In this document: piece by piece, positions 63,210-64,000 of the stretch
Numbering within the stretch: the stretch's first letter is position 1
Layout of the letters: the number at the start of each line of letters is the position of its first letter
Assembly (NCBI GenBank): GCA_963749035.1
Contig: CAVVKW010000002.1
Location: 372,001 to 436,000, forward strand
Length of the DNA: 64,000 nucleotides
Direction: 5' to 3'
From: CAVVKW01 sp963749035
Lineage (GTDB): Bacteria > Verrucomicrobiota > Verrucomicrobiia > Chthoniobacterales > JAATET01
Program-made: the position numbers and the translations under genes
Notes under the pieces: generated by a model
What the model was told of the DNA's origin: nothing
The model's input: the letters and a program-made list of their open reading frames with translations, nothing else
Database searches by the model: none

Positions 63210-63741
63210 GCAATTCAGGCGGTGTAGGAGGCGGTGTAGGATGACAACTCAGGCGGGAAGGCTGGTAGTGCTGGGGAAAGGAAGCTGCGTTTACTGGCAA
63301 GAGGTGGGCAACTTCATCCTCTTCTAACCAACCTCTGAGTTGCGCTTCAAGCAAAACCTGTTCCTTCTTCTTACGCCATTCCTGTTGAATACCAACGAGA
63401 GGGTCTGCTCTCTCAGGCTGGTGCGATCGGTCGACGGCTAGCACCGCTCACCATCTCTAGCAGCCTCGCCCCCGTAGTGTTCCTAGCTCAGACCAAAGAT
63501 TGCGAATAATCTCCAGTCGCCACCCTGTTTGACGCTCCCGTTTTCCCGTATCACGAATATCTTGGCGGAACAAATTGGGAACCTTGAGAAACTACCGTGG
63601 GTTCCCACTTGGTTCGGATTTTCGAAGGCCCGACAACCATAATTCCGCTGCGAGTGACTTGAAGCGGAGGATCGAAACGCCAGCAACTTCAACGGTTGGT
63701 CGACGGGGTCCAAGAATTGGCGACGGTATCTTGTTCTACCG
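63210..63741. other. Gene-poor stretch at the end of the window
   Basis: About 530 nt without a well-supported gene. A minus-strand frame starting with GTG at 63444 reads protein-like at first (EWRKKKEQVLLEAQLRGWLE) but runs through a short GGCGGTGTAGGA tandem repeat near 63220-63240 into the next gene in another frame. It may be a gene fragment. The other short frames look random. Confidence 0.35.
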
Positions 63742-63951
63742 ATGAACAAGACAAATATTTTCAAAAGCGGTTCTTCAACTACCCCCGTCGAAACCACTTC
63801 ATACACTACACCCTCACAATCAGATGGTTCGACGTCCAGGTATCAGCAAGTTCTTTTACATCAGATGCATTATGCAGGTTGGTCGATTGTTTTGCTCTAC
63901 TTATTGTTCTTCGTAGCGATGTTTCTCCGAATCCGGCCGAAAAAGCGCTAG
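63742..63951 (+). CDS. Small single-TM protein
   Basis: A 69-aa protein: a polar Ser/Thr-rich N-terminus (SGSSTTPVETTSYTTPSQSD), one TM segment near residues 47-62 (WSIVLLYLLFFVAMFL) and a strongly basic end (RIRPKKR). The composition is that of a real small membrane protein, but no family is recognised. Confidence 0.48.
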   Translation: MNKTNIFKSGSSTTPVETTSYTTPSQSDGSTSRYQQVLLHQMHYAGWSIVLLYLLFFVAMFLRIRPKKR

Positions 63952-64000
63952 AATCACCCGCTTGACGGACTGTCACCACCCGTGCATAACCGCCTCTCCA

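Noticed and set aside
63483..63806. 107-codon minus-strand ORF near the window end
   Set aside because: Irregular composition, overlaps a better small-TM candidate on the plus strand, and has no start context.

Overview
This window is a GC-rich bacterial chromosome segment, most likely from the Verrucomicrobiota. The evidence for that placement is a short RNA polymerase omega subunit next to tsf/rpsB, secreted proteins carrying calcium-binding DxDGD-type spacers, a PEP-CTERM secreted protease, a GH9 cellulase and a right-handed beta-helix protein pair. The placement is inferred from gene content and family style; no 16S gene is present. The core translation and transcription genes have no recognisable Shine-Dalgarno sequence.

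Layout. 1-7.3 kb: the end of a hybrid histidine kinase, hemL, a secreted GH9 cellulase, then a small accessory patch (two membrane proteins, a DUF2513 protein, one probable decayed gene). 7.67-9.06 kb: a complete insertion sequence. 9.3-17.3 kb: a CAU tRNA, PdeM plus a DEXH helicase (DNA-damage pair), NUDIX hydrolase, a secreted protein, an MFS transporter and an ABC-F ATPase. 17.5-30.3 kb (all minus strand): smpB, rpoZ, tsf, rpsB, rpoC, rpoB, rplL, rplJ, rplA, rplK. 30.5-38.5 kb: modA-modB, holA, glpX, rhaA with a divergent AraC regulator, two tiny paralogous membrane proteins and an L,D-transpeptidase. 38.6-39.09 kb: tRNA-Glu followed by three 134-bp tandem repeats, each restarting with the last 19 nt of the tRNA. 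39.3-47.6 kb: two paralogous beta-helix exoproteins, a second CAU tRNA, rpsT, a degenerate 5'-nucleotidase-like lipoprotein, a pseudopilin-like protein and gluQRS.

47.5-64 kb is an accessory island. A two-gene transposon of the Tn7/Tn5053/Tn552 type (tnsB-like and tnsC-like) lies at the 3' end of gluQRS, and its tnsB is split by a second insertion sequence flanked by a 16-bp target duplication. Beyond it lie unknown ORFs, a trypsin-like PEP-CTERM protease with a coupled lipoprotein, an XRE regulator behind a 16-bp-arm palindrome, a tightly packed TIR / HNH nuclease / GNAT operon that looks like an anti-phage or stress-suicide cassette, an unrecognised 397-aa protein, and a large secreted protein with an HExxH motif coupled to a membrane-anchored partner.

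The strongest candidates for something undescribed are the tRNA-Glu 3'-end repeat array (an analogue of the E. coli tyrT/rtT repeats on a different tRNA), the TIR-HNH-GNAT cassette, and the probable slippage-dependent start of the second IS transposase.
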